A stretch of 64,000 nucleotides of DNA from Epiperipatus broadwayi (lineage: Eukaryota > Onychophora > Udeonychophora > Euonychophora > Peripatidae): assembly GCA_028023455.1 (NCBI GenBank), contig JAQFVV010007215.1, forward strand, positions 1 through 64,000. The letters run 5' to 3'. The notes below the pieces were generated by a model. That model did not search any database. It worked only from the letters and a program-made list of their open reading frames with translations, and was not told the DNA's origin. Made by a program: the position numbers and the translations under genes. Shown piece by piece: positions 46,265 through 61,060 of this stretch. The number at the start of each line of letters is the position of its first letter. Position 1 is the stretch's first letter.

Positions 46265-49200
46265 AACATTGCTATACTTTCATCTTACACATTTGTTTAC
46301 TTTAATTTTTATTACAATTATATTAAAATTTATTTTTTAATTACAATCATTTGGAGTTCTGTATAATATTTTTGTGTTTTTATAATCATCTTTAAAAACA
46401 TACAACATAATAATTAATATGATAAACATGTTAAAAACAAACATATTGTTGTGCTTTTGAAAATAGATTATTAATAAAAAAACATCAATCAAGCTTTCCA
46501 TCAAGTGATCAAAGGAATAATATATAAGTACTTTTATTTATATACATTTGTTTAGGTATGTCTTTTGAATACACTATAGAACAGCACCTGCTATAATGAA
46601 TATAATTTATTTTAGAAGATCATTTGTTATGCAATCTATTTATTGTAAATTACATTAAGATGAATGTAGAGCAAACACAAACAATTTACCAGGAAATAAT
46701 ATAATAAATCAAAAATAAAAGAAAAAAAGTAACATATAATTAATTTATTGTTACTGAAACAGTCAGTTTTATCCACCTGCCTATTTCACATATTTTACCC
46801 CCAGACCTATCTCTATGCCAGGTTTAAACTCTCTCACAGTACCCATTTAAACCACCTTAAATTACGATATATGCAGAATTGCGTATATATATATATATAT
46901 ATATATATATGCGAACGGTAAGTCTGTAATTTAATAGTATATGTATATATTACAGACATATATTCATTTTAAAAGATACAGTTTAAGAAATATTTTAGTT
47001 TAAATTATTTAGCCAATTTTATTGTTATATTACTGAAATCACATATGTATATTTCTGTTGTTGTTATTCTACACATATGATAATAAAATTAGTTTTATAC
47101 TAATTATCAAAGCAACTTAGTTTTTTTGTAAACAACACTTAAAATTATGTCACACAATAGTCCTAAACTAGCGTGAACTTGATTTTATAAATCTAAAATG
47201 TTAATAACAATTTCGCAGAATTTTATAGCATCGTCACATTAAACTGGAGAAAAAAGCTGAAAAACAAAATCTAAATTAGTCATCATAATTAAAAATGTTT
47301 TTCTATAATAAATAAATGGGTTTTTCTACTAGTTGTAGCTATTACATATATTTTTCTAAAATAAATAAATGCAGACAAGCTTGTAAAAATGAACAGATGG
47401 CCAGAGTTAGAAAAATATAAGAACTTAAAGTTTTGTTGGATCGATCATATATATAATAAGTGAATTGTAAACAGAACCCACATTTGTTTCACCTTCAAAA
47501 TGTCAGTCTAGAGGAGATGATTCCTCACCTCTCTCTCTCCTTGCTGGAGAATGGAAAAGAACTTTGGTCTGATAAAGTATAATGCTGTGCACCAGCAAAG
47601 CAGCTCATGGAAAAACCTCCATTAACTTTAAATCATCACCGAAAGTGTCAACTTATTATCTCCCAAGTGCTCAGAAGCTGCAATGAATACAATAGACTGG
47701 TAAAGTGATAAATTTTCACTCAGAGCTCTGTTCATAAACTGTGACTTTCAATTCTTTCTTTTAAAAGCTAACTATTTATTAAATCTGCCTTTCCAAACAC
47801 CTTTCCTAAAATCTACAAAGAAAACTGTTAAATGCTAATGTTTAATTCTTGTCTGATTGTAAAACTTGTGATATTGAATTCTCTTTTAAAATGTAGAACT
47901 CTAATAATCTATTTTAAATTAAATGTATAATTTTCTGTGGACCTTTATGTCTATTTCTAATCTATCCAAATTTTTCTATAATTTTATCATTTTGATTTTA
48001 TATGTATTTAATATGCCAAATAACTCAAAACCACAAGTATTTATAAGTATAATTTTAACTTATCAATCTGCAAAAATAATTTTAAATCTTTGCCATAATA
48101 AATATTAAATAATTGAATTATTATTGTTTTCACTCACTGTTTCAAGATAATATTATTATTTTACTGATTAATTTTGGGTATTATTATTATGATAATCAGT
48201 CATTCTTTAGTTAAAATTGTAATTTGCTTAAACTCTAGTTATAACTTATAACTATTTATATATGAAACTCATACATCATAGGAACTAGCCACAGAGATGG
48301 TCTCAAAGCATATTTTAATGTTTTATTCATAATTACCCGGCAAATATGCTTTGTCCTCCTTAGATTTACATATGTTGAGATGCAGGTGATAATCTTAAAT
48401 GAGGTTACTAATTAATTTAGTCCTTAAATATTATATATGAAATACTAAATTTGAGAACTGGGTTGTATAGATATGCAAATAGATGTTATCTATTTTTAAG
48501 GTGCGCTAATATAATTTTACACATTTGCATTATATATATGTATAAGCTGCAGAAGTGTCCTTACTAAGTACACAATGTACAATTATCTGCTTGCAGCATG
48601 ATTATTGATGAGTTGTTGGTGGAGGTCACACTCATCCACATAGTTCAGGTATAGCAGCACACTCTTTTAGAACTAGGGCACAAGGGCCTAGATTATTCAT
48701 AATTAATGCTTATCCAACTCTCTGAACTACTAATGTTCCTATTTGTGGCAAGTTGAGCAGTTGTAGGGCAACCAAGCATTCAATGCTGAAGCCTGTGAAT
48801 AATGACCCATTCGCACCTTCTAGTTTATTAATATTTTAATATTACCATAGAGTATATAGGTAAACCTATTATAAACCAGTTTTCTCTCCCTTTATATTAA
48901 ACGCTTATCTAGTGTCAGTGTATATCATAATCTAGGTTAACACGCTAACCTAGTATCTCTGAGACTGATTATGTGCTCAACTTAACTTGATATAGATAGA
49001 CACCAGAAGAGCAATATTAAGTTAATTATATAACTTTGGCTATAAAGTTCCATATGATATAGCAAACTACACAAGAGCTAGAAATTTGGCATATTAATAT
49101 AGGCATAAACTTCAATCCCACACTACACTTTATTAAACACTTAAAATGAGATAACACGTAACATTAATCTCATTAGTTATGTGATGCCTGCGAACATAAT

Positions 49201-50120
49201 CTCTCATGTTCTCATTACATAATCATATATATTTAGGTTTTGATATCTTTTGTTATTGTTTTATTAAATTAATATTTAAAATATAACTCATTTCATAACT
49301 TTATTGTCCATGATTTCATTTTATCCAACTCTAGATTTAATCGCACATACATCATTATACATATATGTAGATGATTCTATTAGATTCCATAATCAATCAT
49401 TGATATATTAATTAATCACTTAGCCATATGTGTGTATATCTGATCAAATCAGGGTTAAATTAGTTAATTTATGAGTCTTTTGTTTTACCCTGGGTGACTG
49501 CCAAACTGTGGTTAAATTGAATGTCTGTGTAAGTTGAGAAATGTCATCCATAGGGTGTTAGATCATTGAGCAGAGGTGAAAGGATTGAAGGTTGGTTGGA
49601 TTCTGGATTCTAGCATCTGGATTCGATAAACTTTAGTGTATTTATCCTGTGTTCTAGATTTTGTTATGTGGAGGGACAATTCTTACCATTACATTATGAA
49701 GGGAGAGCATAAATTTTAAAATTATAAACAATATTTCCTTTCCAAAAAACATCACAAACTTTTTTAGTATAAACATATTGGTAAAATGTTAACTCAAATC
49801 ATTGAGCTTAAGACATTATTAGTTTAACTCTTTGGTGTTCCATTCACAATTTATTGTTTTCTTTGTTCTGGCAATCAAGACAAAATTCAATATTAAACCA
49901 TTACTACATATTGGAAAATAATATATTTGACTTCATTTGATAGATATTTTTGTTTGCTACTGAAATAAATTTTAAATGTTCACATTTTCTAAATATAAAT
50001 ATAAAAAAGGAGATTGTAATAAAAAAGATTATATGCTGAAATCATAGATATGGAATTTAAACAAATTTCTAGTTAATGATTATTTATCTCCTATCGAGTG
50101 AAAATATGTTAATAAATATT
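46265..50120. other. No gene recognised
   Basis: AT-rich DNA. A (TA)n lies at 46885-46911. Two stretches with more balanced composition, 47490-47720 and 48550-48830, could be old repeats or untranslated exons; neither has an open frame with recognisable protein features. 49480-49690 is similar. Confidence 0.5.
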
Positions 50121-50124
50121 TGTT

Positions 50125-50235
50125 TTTTCTCATGTGTCATAGCATCTGCTGGGAAGCAAACCCACTAACCTGGGACAACTGCTTGTAAAGCAGCTGTTGT
50201 TGACATCTCAACCACTAATGCTTGACATGGATCAC
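50125..50235 (-). mobile_element. tRNA-derived SINE, diverged copy
   Basis: Same layout as 33038-33140 read on the minus strand: a B-box-like GGTTTGCTTCC (near 50154-50164), an anticodon-like loop within gctttacaagc, tgctatgacac and an A tail (plus-strand tttttt at 50124). Target duplications are not evident. Confidence 0.6.
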
Positions 50236-50838
50236 AATAGATTGGTGTTTTCTTTATAAACACCAGAATTTAGTCAATACTCATTTAAAATATTAAATTT
50301 ATGTAAAATAGTTAAAGTATAATTTAGCAATTTATGGCCATGCTAGCAATAATTTGTATGTTAATTAAACTAGTCAATACCACTTCATTTAAATATAAAG
50401 AATATGTCAAATCTTCAAATTAAAAATAGAGTTCAAATGTGCTGCATAAACAGGCTATATTGAGATTGTATTTATTTATATGAATAGGTTTTGGTTTGAG
50501 AAAATTACCCATTTTGTTTTGAGGAAATATAATTGATAAAAATGGATGACTTTAATCAGTGAATTCAGGTTATGCTAGCTATATATGAAACTCATTCTTA
50601 TGTAATGTATTAATGACAAATGATTGTAAAACCATTCATGAATTGCTGGCCTTTTGCTTTCATTATTCATTTTGTGGGGTGATGTGTGATAGATAAAAAA
50701 TTATTATCATAGATTATCTGATTTAACTTTACATATGTTTTGTTGTGAGATGTTTGTGACTGATGGACACTCATATGTGCTGTACCATTCACTATAAATA
50801 GTAGTATTTCCTAAAAGTTAATTCCCACCATTTGTGTA

Positions 50839-50957
<119 letters not shown>

Positions 50958-51256
50958 CTTGTTCATATACTATTGTAGTACAGATGTTATTTCCTGTATG
51001 TTGATCACTGCGGTCAATTAGTTAATTAATCCATAAGATATTTGTCTTAGTTTATAATATTGTATTATCTTCAGTTTTCAGGGTTGTCTAATTTTGAAAA
51101 GGGATTAATAAGAGGTGTGAATGATTAGAGGTATATGCAGTGGATTGAGATCCATTCGAAACAACTAATGTTAATATTATTCTAAATATTATTTGTTTAA
51201 AAGCATTTAAGCTTTACACTATGTGTACAATATCTGTGCATAATTTTAATTATTAC

Positions 51257-51327
<71 letters not shown>

Positions 51328-51506
51328 CATAATAATGGTAGTAGCAGCAGTAGTAGTAGCAGCAGTAGTAGTAGTAGTAGGAGTAGTAGTAACAGTAGTA
51401 GTAGTAGCAGTAGAAGTAGTAGTAGTAGTGCAGTAGTAGTAGCAGTAGCAGCAGTAGTAGTAGCAGTAGTAGTAGTAGCAGTAGTAGTAGTAGTAGTAGT
51501 AGTAGT
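51257..51506. repeat. (TAA)n followed by (TAG/CAG)n microsatellite
   Basis: taa repeats to about 51330, then about 170 bases of tag with interspersed cag. Spurious repetitive frames appear on both strands. Confidence 0.95.
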
Positions 51507-51539
51507 TATAAATGTTTGTTTCACATAAATCAACTTGTC

Positions 51540-54500
51540 AAAATTAATAAATCAATTAGCTAATGGTATGCCATTGTGTGCGCTAATTTCTAATGTATAT
51601 ACATATAAATTATATGAGTCATTATTTTGTTAGCATTTTAACAATATTCATAATCAATTGTTGAAGTAGAATAGTTAAGAGTCACATGTTTCTCCCTGAA
51701 CTTAGTAGGCTGAAAAAGAAAAAAAAATAGCCTGTGGTGTCAGAATGTGGAATGCCCATACAGATTGCTTTCAGGTGATTTTCATGTTGTTTGCACCATT
51801 CTGTCAGTTGCAATACAAAATAATTTAATAACAAATAATATTACACAATAAACTTTCTTTCTTTATTATTATTAATTCAATAAAAAATAATTCACAGCAT
51901 TTATTATTTGAAAGAGGATAAAATGTGCAGAAAATTGTGGCATAGCCACAGGCATAGGACACATGGTTTTCCAATACTTTTAAAATAAAAAGGAAGAATT
52001 TATAGTTTCAAAAAAATGAAAGGTGTTTGTATGAAGTAATTAGATATTACATGATTAACAAACTGACATTTTGTTTTGTTCTATTTGGTGAGAATTTTTG
52101 AAAATGCTCAAACTTCACTAATATATTAAATCATTATTTTATACTAAACCTTAATAAGATGGACTTGATTTCTTTTTAATTTTATTTTATAAATGAATAA
52201 TATTTAAAAAAATTATGTTAATTGTTTTTACACATTTATAAACTCACTTGAAATTCAAACAATGTATCATACACATCATCAACCAAGTTAAGGTAAGCAC
52301 TCAGAAAAAAAAGTTTTATTTTTAATGTGAATGAACAAAAGTAGATTTATAATAAAAATATCAAGTTTTTCTTTAAAATATATTTTCTTTATAACAATTA
52401 TGATATTTGAAAGTATTTTAACACAGTGCTAATTCAGACAGAAACTGATTTTGACACACACCATGTATTTTTTGTTTATATTATAGTCAAGATTAATAAT
52501 TTATATTTCTAAAACTAAAATATAGATGAAAAAATTGAAAGTGTACATGTGTACTGTTTTTGCTTTAAATAATAACTACCTAATTAGTGTGTAAAAATAA
52601 TAAAAAAATGTTTTATAAACAAGCAAAAAGCCTTTTATTTATACCAAAACTTTCATATGAAAGTGAGTCAAGATAGAAATACATACAGAGAAGGCATGTT
52701 CTTCTGTGTCAAACACTGGATCTCTCTATTAGATCCATCCATAACATACTTACTGACCTCTTCAGGTTTTTTCAACTAAAATGTCAACAAAAATATTATG
52801 GGAATCTTTTATATTATAAAAAATAAGAGATCATTAGATCATTTTGAAATTATGGAACAACAAACACTTTTTTGAAATAAACAATGAACATTCGTAACAA
52901 TGGTTTGAGCAAGATGTATAACACATTTTGTTGTTGTATATGATCAAAATAAGTTTTTGCATACTTACTGTAGTAAATAGAAATCATATTTTTTTGATTT
53001 TGCAGTCATTAATAATAAAAATCTCCATTACATTGTATATATTATTAATAAAAGCACTGATTGTTTTGACAAACACTAGATAAAATTAGATAAAGTACAT
53101 TAATTACAATTCATGCTTATAATCAAAACATAATATTGGACACAATATAATAAATAAACACAATACTTTAATGAAGTCATTATTCTATTATGTCATAAAT
53201 CTCAAACAATGGTCATCATTTTGAATAATGGTGATTATTTTAAAACATATTTTTTTAATATCATTATAATGAATAATCTATTACAAATCAAGATATCATT
53301 TTTTGTTGTGTGAAAAGAAATAAATGACTTACAGAAAACTACAATATTATAACAAAAAGGATACAACATAATTATACAATATTTGTTTAGGACTGATATG
53401 ATTTGTGAATGAATAGTAATATACACATTCCAAACTTTAAAGAATTAATGTCACTATAGAGTTGTGTCATGGGTGTAATTTATGTTGTAGTTTGATTAGA
53501 GTAACATTATTCACTTTCCACAAATTTGAAGAATTAGTGTTATGGATTAATCTGTAATATATATCCTGAAAGAATGCACCTTATTTATAGAACAATGTAA
53601 TTGATTTTAATATTATAGGATTTATTCATCACTTAACCTGAAAAGGGTAGCATGTACTGTTGTTATTTATTATAGTAATTTTTTTTAAAATGCTTATTGA
53701 ATTTGTTTTTATTATTTATTAAAATTAATTGAATTTTACAATCATATATTTAATTCATTAATAAAAATCTAATTATTAATTATGACAATTCCTTTTGTGC
53801 AATGTTACATTTTTACAAATTTGTTGTCTTACTATTAGTATCTTTGTCAAGTTCTTTGGTTAGTCGCAGGAAATAATTCAAAAAGCTCTATGCACAACTG
53901 AATAATTTTAAATTTATTATGTACTTTGATTTTATATTGAACATCATTTCAAGGCAATACAGTTTTAAAAGAAGTACATACATACTTGTAGGATGTATGA
54001 TTTGTGCTGTATAAAAATATCATGCAGAGTATATATTTTCTCATGAAATTGAGGTTTAAACAATGACTACCAAATGAAACACACTTTACAAGGCTTAGTA
54101 ATCAATTTAATTAGTCTTATTCAAATTATTAGCTTAACCTCTCAAAGCTATCTGATTTTTAGTTATTACTGTAATTGTCTTATCAAACATAAGATAATTA
54201 GCCTTAGAGAGTAGAGAGGCTACTTTTAATTTCTCAAGGTTATACATTTTAATTGAATTAAAGAGGAAATATTTTATAAAATTTTATTAATTACATATTA
54301 GAAACTTTCATATAAAGAAATGCATTTTAAATTAATAGTGTTAAACATTCAACCCATCTAAATGTAGGATTAAACTGAACAACTTATTTGTCATGTAAGG
54401 GAGGTTCAGTTTAAGTTAACTTTGCTGTAAAAAAAATTCTTTTTGGCTTAAGTATTATTAAAAACATTATAATGAGAGTATATTACAATGATAAAATAAT

Positions 54501-56400
54501 TTTTAAAATTAAAATAAACTTACATTAACATTTTAATTAGTAGGTGGCATCTTCAAAAATACTTAGTAAGGATTTTGTTATCGATTTAATTCTCTTATCT
54601 ATTTATTTATATCTTTAGTGAAAAAAATACATTATTTCATTACTATTCTAATTGCAAAACAATTTTAGCTATGAGGCACAGAACTGAAATTGGATTAATT
54701 AACATGGATTAAATTATGAATATGAAATCTTTTTAAAAATAGAGGTAATGTTAGAATGCACAAAAAGGATTTCTAGATTAAGGGTTTATACTGTAATATC
54801 AAGTGGAAAATTAATAATATGGATTTTTGATTTTGCACTAAATTCATGCTGTTAAATGGTTTGCTAGGATGGCAAAATTACTCTGTAGTGAAGGGAATTT
54901 CCTGAATATATACATTTCAATGTGTTTTGAACAAGCACATTATTTAGTCGAACATTTTTTTGAAACCAATTAAGTTCTTCACATAGGACTCTACTGTAAA
55001 TATTTGTTTTACATATTTAAAATCAAAACTCAGTAAAGAAAAGTTTTACAAGGAGCTAATAAATCGATATTGAGACTAAAATGTTTTTCCACATCCAAGA
55101 GAGAAAGTTTTGAGTATTTCTACGGTTTCTTACAGTAATTTATAAAATGTATTCTCAAAGTTATAATACATTATTTTTATTACAATTTTATTACAATAAT
55201 TATTCTATAAAGAACAATATATATATAAAATCAAAAGGAGTATAATTCTTCCACACAAAAATTGGAGTGCAAAATGCCTCTGTCAAAAAATTTGTGCAGG
55301 GGCTATGGTTTTTTTCTTCTCCTCCATATGTAAATCTCTGAACGTCACTAAGCCATTAAATGGGATGATTATCTTAATCTTAATTGCAACTAAAAAAATG
55401 AATGATTTAATTGGAAAAGCAGACATTCCACAAATGGGTTATAGTTTTATGATTTTTAAATGAATGGTGCGTTAAAACATATCTATCTATCTATAATGAC
55501 CCTATCTACTTTTATTATTATTTTAATTAGTTCTATTATTGCAATATTGCACAAACACTGTATAAATGTATATTTCTATTTTATTTTAAAATAATTCCTA
55601 CAAATATTGATCTTTAAGTGCGGTATTGGAAAACTAACGTTCGAATAATTAAAATCGATAAAAAATTTTTTTTGAATTTTCTAAAAATCATGTAATTTAA
55701 TATAAAATTTTAAAGAGTTTAAAAAATTGTATAAATTACCTAAAATATATTATTTTAAAGTAAATGAAATATTTTAGTAAAATATTATCGTTTTCAATTT
55801 TATTAGAATAGAAAAATTTACTTTAGTCGATTTTTTAATACTTGTGATGAGTTTGCAAATCCTCAAATTTTAGTTTGATATGATGATTCTTCGAATTTAC
55901 TGAAAATTTCTAGTATCATTTGTTCTGAATTGATATCTGTGTTTTCTAAAATAATATTTAAAAAAATTCTCAATTTTTTTTTGTTTATTTTTAAATATTA
56001 CTTTTATATCAATCTGATTTATTTTTAAATATTATTTATCTTTTTGATCTTTTTTTGCTATTATTCTAGTTTGTATTTATTACTTATAACTCTTAATTTT
56101 AAAAGAAATGTGTTATCATCAGTCAAATATAAGAGAAAGATAATTGTATTCACGCATTCATATTTATGATCAGGTGTTTATTTTAATCAGATGAATTTCA
56201 GAAACATATCTAAAATAAATGAGAATTTCTTATCAAAGTCTAATAACTATATATATAAAGTCTAATAACTACATTACAATAACTCAATTTTTCTATTAAA
56301 ATTTTTCTGTTTCCATTCGACATACACTTTTAAAAACAATAGTTTTTTTTTTTTAAATTTTAATTCTAACTCAACTGTTTTAATCTTGAATAATCATTAC
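51540..56400. other. No gene recognised
   Basis: AT-rich throughout; a few short frames (for example 53235-53426, minus) have no features. No transposon termini or tandem units stood out. Confidence 0.5.
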
Positions 56401-56403
56401 CAC

Positions 56404-57784
56404 CAGAGAGGAAGAGGGATAGAGATACCGTTAACAGGTGGCAAGAGAGTATATACATTGTCCTGTCTTTTTGTGTGCAGAAAGAAGAGAAGATATGGAA
56501 GTTATGCTGAGGACATGCTCAAGGGTGGGTAAAGATATGGGGATTAAATTTAGTGAAGAAAAATCAAATATAATGATGGTGAATACTGGGGAAAGAGAAG
56601 ACAAAGATTTCTTATTGGGGGATATAAAGTTAAGTGTGGTGAATAGATATAGTTATTTGGGAATCATCTTGAGTAATAAGAAAAATTGCTTGGATGAATG
56701 GGAGAAAAAATTGATAAATGAAGCAAAGAAAAGAAAGGGATTGATAAAGAAATTAACACTGTTTTCATATAATAAATATGATGTAACTAGAATTGTATGG
56801 AAGGGAGTGGCAGTAGCAGGGTTAACATACAGCAATGATGCATTATGTGTTAGTAAAGGGGTATTAGATTGCTTAGAAAAAGTACAAAGGGAAGTAGGAA
56901 GACATACATTAGATGCTAAGGTGTGGACAGCAAAAGAGGCAATTCAAGGAGAAATGGGATGGTCAAGTTTTTATATGAGGGATGCAAAAAGCAAATTGAA
57001 AATGTTCGGTAGATTGCAATTTATGGATAATAAAAGAATAGCCAAAATAGTATTTAATTAGGTTACAAGTAAAGAGCAGCCAACAAGATGGGTGAGAAAG
57101 GTAATGTGGCATGCAGAAGATTTGGATAAAGAAGTTATGTCAGTATACTTGTACAAAAGATGGGATGATTGTGTTAGGAGGATTGTTGAGTGTTATAGGG
57201 GAATGAGTGGGATAGAAGAATAGATGGATTAATAAAGAATAGGGAGTTGGAGAGATGGAGAACTAGTATGGGGAGTAAAACGAGTTTAAATATATATAAA
57301 AGTAAATGGAACATTGGGTGTGAGCTAATTTATGATAATGGTAAGGAAAGTAGTTTAAGGCTCGAACAGGATCTTTAGCAACAAGGGAATATACATGTAA
57401 ATGGAAAAATATGGGTGATTTAGTCTGCAAGTTATGTAAAGAAGGCATAGAAAATATTAGGCATCTGTTACTTCAATGTAAATGTTTGAGACAACATAAT
57501 GAAGTTATGGAAAGTTAAATATGAACAAAGTGATTATACAGAAAGTGAGTTATTGGTTTTTATGCTAGGTTTGGGAAAAATAAGGGGGATTTAGATATGA
57601 AGGTCATGGAGTTGACAAAGATTATGTTGTGGAAATGGGATGGATCAGATTTTGGGAAAACTTAGGGTGGACAATGGAAAAAGAAGGTAAAGTGGCTAAC
57701 AGGTTTCTCTGGGCATAGCTGCTGAGAGATTCCTGACTCCGTTTAAGGAGAAGTCACAGTACATCACATCACATCACATCACAG
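56404..57784 (+). mobile_element. LINE-A copy 2 with (CACAT)n-type 3' tail
   Basis: Starts inside the RT and runs through the thumb, the C-terminal knuckle and a 3' UTR to a tail of acatc repeats (57760-57784). The tail identifies the true 3' end and orientation of the family. Relative to copy 1 it is 5' truncated by about 450 bp more, but has a better preserved C-terminus. Short tandem-repeat tails instead of poly(A) are known in several non-LTR clades. Confidence 0.88.
56438..57510 (+). pseudogene. LINE-A copy 2 RT thumb and C-terminal zinc knuckle relic
   Basis: Open from 56438 to 57061: CAERREDMEVMLRTCSRVGK, KFSEEKSN, YLGIILSNKKN, then thumb helices; a TAG replaces the Trp of copy 1 (NW to N-stop). 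Further on, with a frameshift, VCKLCKEGIENIRHLLLQC (57420-57479) gives CX2CX8HX4C, the C-terminal CCHC of I/R1/Jockey-type LINEs. Motif C is lost: see the findings. Product would be enzymatically dead. Confidence 0.8.
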
Positions 57785-60175
57785 ACTGGTATCAGACAAT
57801 GCTTATTTATTCAAGAGGAAATGTGATGGAATATTGAAACAAAGGCATGTGGGTCACAGTTTTATCTCTGACACTTCAATATCTTACATTTTTATAAACT
57901 TGTGAGGAATATACAACTCAATATATTTAAAGAAGAATATTGGATTTGAATCAACAAATCTAGCAACATATATTAATCATTTTATTTTAACATTAAATCA
58001 TATATTTATTAGATAATGAGCAGGTGTATATAGCTCTACATGAATGCAAAAGATTTAGATATTTTAATTTTAGGCTAATAGCTTGATAATGTTATAAAAG
58101 CTAAAAGTTCTCGCTAGATATGTAGATGCTATAGGTTTAAAGTTTGAATATTTTTACTGAAAATATGCGTAGTTAAAATTAGTTTTAAAATGTAAGTAAT
58201 ACACTAGAGTAGAGTGCCCATTGATTACTCAATCTGATAATAAAATTTCAAGAATTAATTGCCATACTAATTCTAAAACATATTTTATTACTAATCAGTA
58301 AATAGGTATATAACCATTTTTACTTGAATATAAAAGTTTGAAGTTAACAGTTATTATATCTGAAAAGTTTTATAGTATTGGAATGAAAATTGTGCAGAGA
58401 GTGTCCTATTTTTGGCAATCTGACTTGTAAATGTTACAGATTTGCATTCAGTTGAAAACTAAAATTTAGAACTAAACTGTTTTTGATTGATTGTTGTTCT
58501 AACTAAAAGGTCTAGATGCTAGCAATTTCCAACAAAAGTTAATTCAAAATATTTTTCACTTTTAATAATTTGAATTTTAAAAATATTGTAAAACATAACT
58601 TTACATATGATTTATTAATTTATTTATTTTTGTTTTTGCTAAAATTTAGTTAAATATTTATTACTCAGTAAAAGTTATTTTAATATTAAGGGTGTATGGA
58701 GGTAAGTGGAATTGTGGGTAATGTTTAATGTTTAATATAAATACATTGTTATTCTGGAGTTCTTTACACTTGAGAAGTCTAACTGTAGCAGTTAAACCAT
58801 TGGTAGTGTTTTAGAGTTTATTTTCTTGGCTAGTCCATATATAAAAATATTCAGAAACAAAAAATGTAATAATATATATTTTTAATGAAAAAATGTTGTG
58901 CAGGTTAATAAAAAAGTTAAGAGATTTTTGGATAGAATAAACGGCTGAATTAGGAAGTAAACAAAATGAAAAATAAAACTACATTTAAATTATCCTAATC
59001 TTAATTTAAAATGAAAGAAAATAGATGAAAATATATAATTAAAGTATAATTTAGTTAAAGAATTTTAGTTACATTTACTATTTAATGAATTGGTTTATCT
59101 TTTTTTTAAAACAAACTTACAAATTCTAAAATCTTATGAGGTATAATGAAAAAAAAAAAAAAAATGCGTAAAAGTAATTTAAAATTACAAAATTTATTTT
59201 GTGAAATAATCAGATCTGAATAAAATAAATTTTAAAGATAGAAAAAAAAATAAATGTAAAATTATTTACAATTATGCATAGAATTATTGTCTAAAATTAT
59301 TTAATTTTGTAAAATTATGATCTAATCAAAGATTAAAATAATTTTGTGATTTATATAATCAAGAAGGGAACTAATGTATATAGTTAAAACATTAATTAAT
59401 TAGAAATAAAAATTATAATTAATTAATGACATGGGTGATCTTAGACAATGGTTTGTCAAAGTTTATAAATTAATAAATTATTACTATTTCATCATCATTA
59501 TTATTATTGAAGTTCAAGATTATTCAACCAATTTATTGAAATTATTCAATATAGTTTGAAGTTATTTAGACTATGCTGTTGCTGTTAAATTTGCTGTACA
59601 GCCTTTTTCATTACCATACTGTGCTAGACTTCAAAAAGAATGTCAATTTCGTTTTACATTACCCAGTTCATATATATTTGATAGCCTGTGTTGTGACAAA
59701 AATCCTTGACTTGCCATATCTGAGGCAACTATCCATCATTATTAAAGACTACAGTTAAACAAGGCCATGAAGATATATGCTGCCATAAAAGATGAATCTA
59801 CAAGCCACTGAAGAAACTGGAAAACCTTTTCAAGAATACCATCCAAAAACTCTAGAATCTTTCATGAAACATGGGTGATTACTCCAGAAAAACTAATGTA
59901 AAACCTAACTTAATATAAAAAAAAAAACAATTCAAAGTCTAGATTTAAATAGCATACAGAGATATGATTTTATTCTCTTTATATATTTTTTTTAAAATTA
60001 GAAATGATGAAACCCTTACTACCTAATTTAAATTGGTTTATATTTAATAACTTTGTAATTAGTTTAATGTAATTTTATTTTTATTCTTGTTATGATGTTA
60101 TTTGTAAATAAATATGTTGTTTTAATTGTTAATTTGGTCTAAATTATCTCTGTGTAATAATTTTTCAACTCATTC
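57785..60175. other. No gene recognised
   Basis: AT-rich. 59570-59900 has more balanced composition and an open frame at 59573-59758 without features; it may be the 5' UTR of the LINE-B element or an unrelated repeat. Confidence 0.45.
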
Positions 60176-60302
60176 CAAAGTCAAAACCTACTCATAAATT
60201 ACAAACAAACAGCAGCAAAATGTAAATGGACAAACACTGATAAAACTGTCTCCAAACTGGGCATTCATCAATAGCAAAATGCAAATAGTAATAACAATGA
60301 TT

Positions 60303-61060
60303 TTCCAGCCCTATATAAAGTCAATCAATGTTTTAAAAGAACAACTGCAAATAACAATAAAATCCTGGATCTCCTAAGAACTCAAGAAGACCAATCCTAC
60401 ATCCTAATATTTGAACACCAGAAATGCTTATTAATTCTAGTGAAGGGTTTACTAACTTTGTTCCCAGAGGGATGCTTGTACCATTTAGAAGACTTTTCTT
60501 CCTATGTTCAGTTGTTATATTAACAATAGATATAAATATATTATTGTACTATTTCCCACACCAGCTTTTATATAAAGAGATTAATCAGGTTTGGCTGTGG
60601 GATTTGATACAAAAAATCACCAAGCAACCAAATCTCAGGCACAGGGCAATACAAATCTTTAAATGATCACAGATGAAGGTTAAAACTATGAGTAATTTCA
60701 CATCATAGTTGTTGATGAAAATCATCATGGCTTCATCACAGAGGTGCTTAAAATACCTATATTGGTATTCCTGTAATGCCTTCAAAAATGATGCTGCTGT
60801 TTAGCAAAGTCACCATATTTAAACTAATCTATTTAAGAGACATACCAATACCAATAGAAACCAATGGTTTTGAGTTTAAACTCCAGTTTCATCAAAACAT
60901 TGATCTCAACAATATACTTACTCAGGTACTTCACCAAGATGCCACTCTGCATCTCTAGTTTAAAGCTCCAATGTTATGCTTGTGGCATATGGGATCATCT
61001 TGCCATTCACTGCATAGATATACAGAAACTTATAACAAGTCCTGATGGTCACCAAAAATA
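60303..61060 (+). pseudogene. LINE-B copy 2 ORF1 (gag-like) relic
   Basis: Fragments of one frame: CFKRTTANNNKILDLL, EDQSYILIFEHQKCLLIL, then KLQFHQNIDLNNILTQVL and, after a stop, the knuckle CYACGIWDHLAIHC (60972-61013; CX2CX4HX4C). Same order and spacing as at 20.93-21.08 kb. Confidence 0.7.

Noticed and set aside
51221-51533. Poly-Ile/Val and poly-Thr/Leu frames
   Set aside because: Translation of (TAA)n and (TAG)n tracts.
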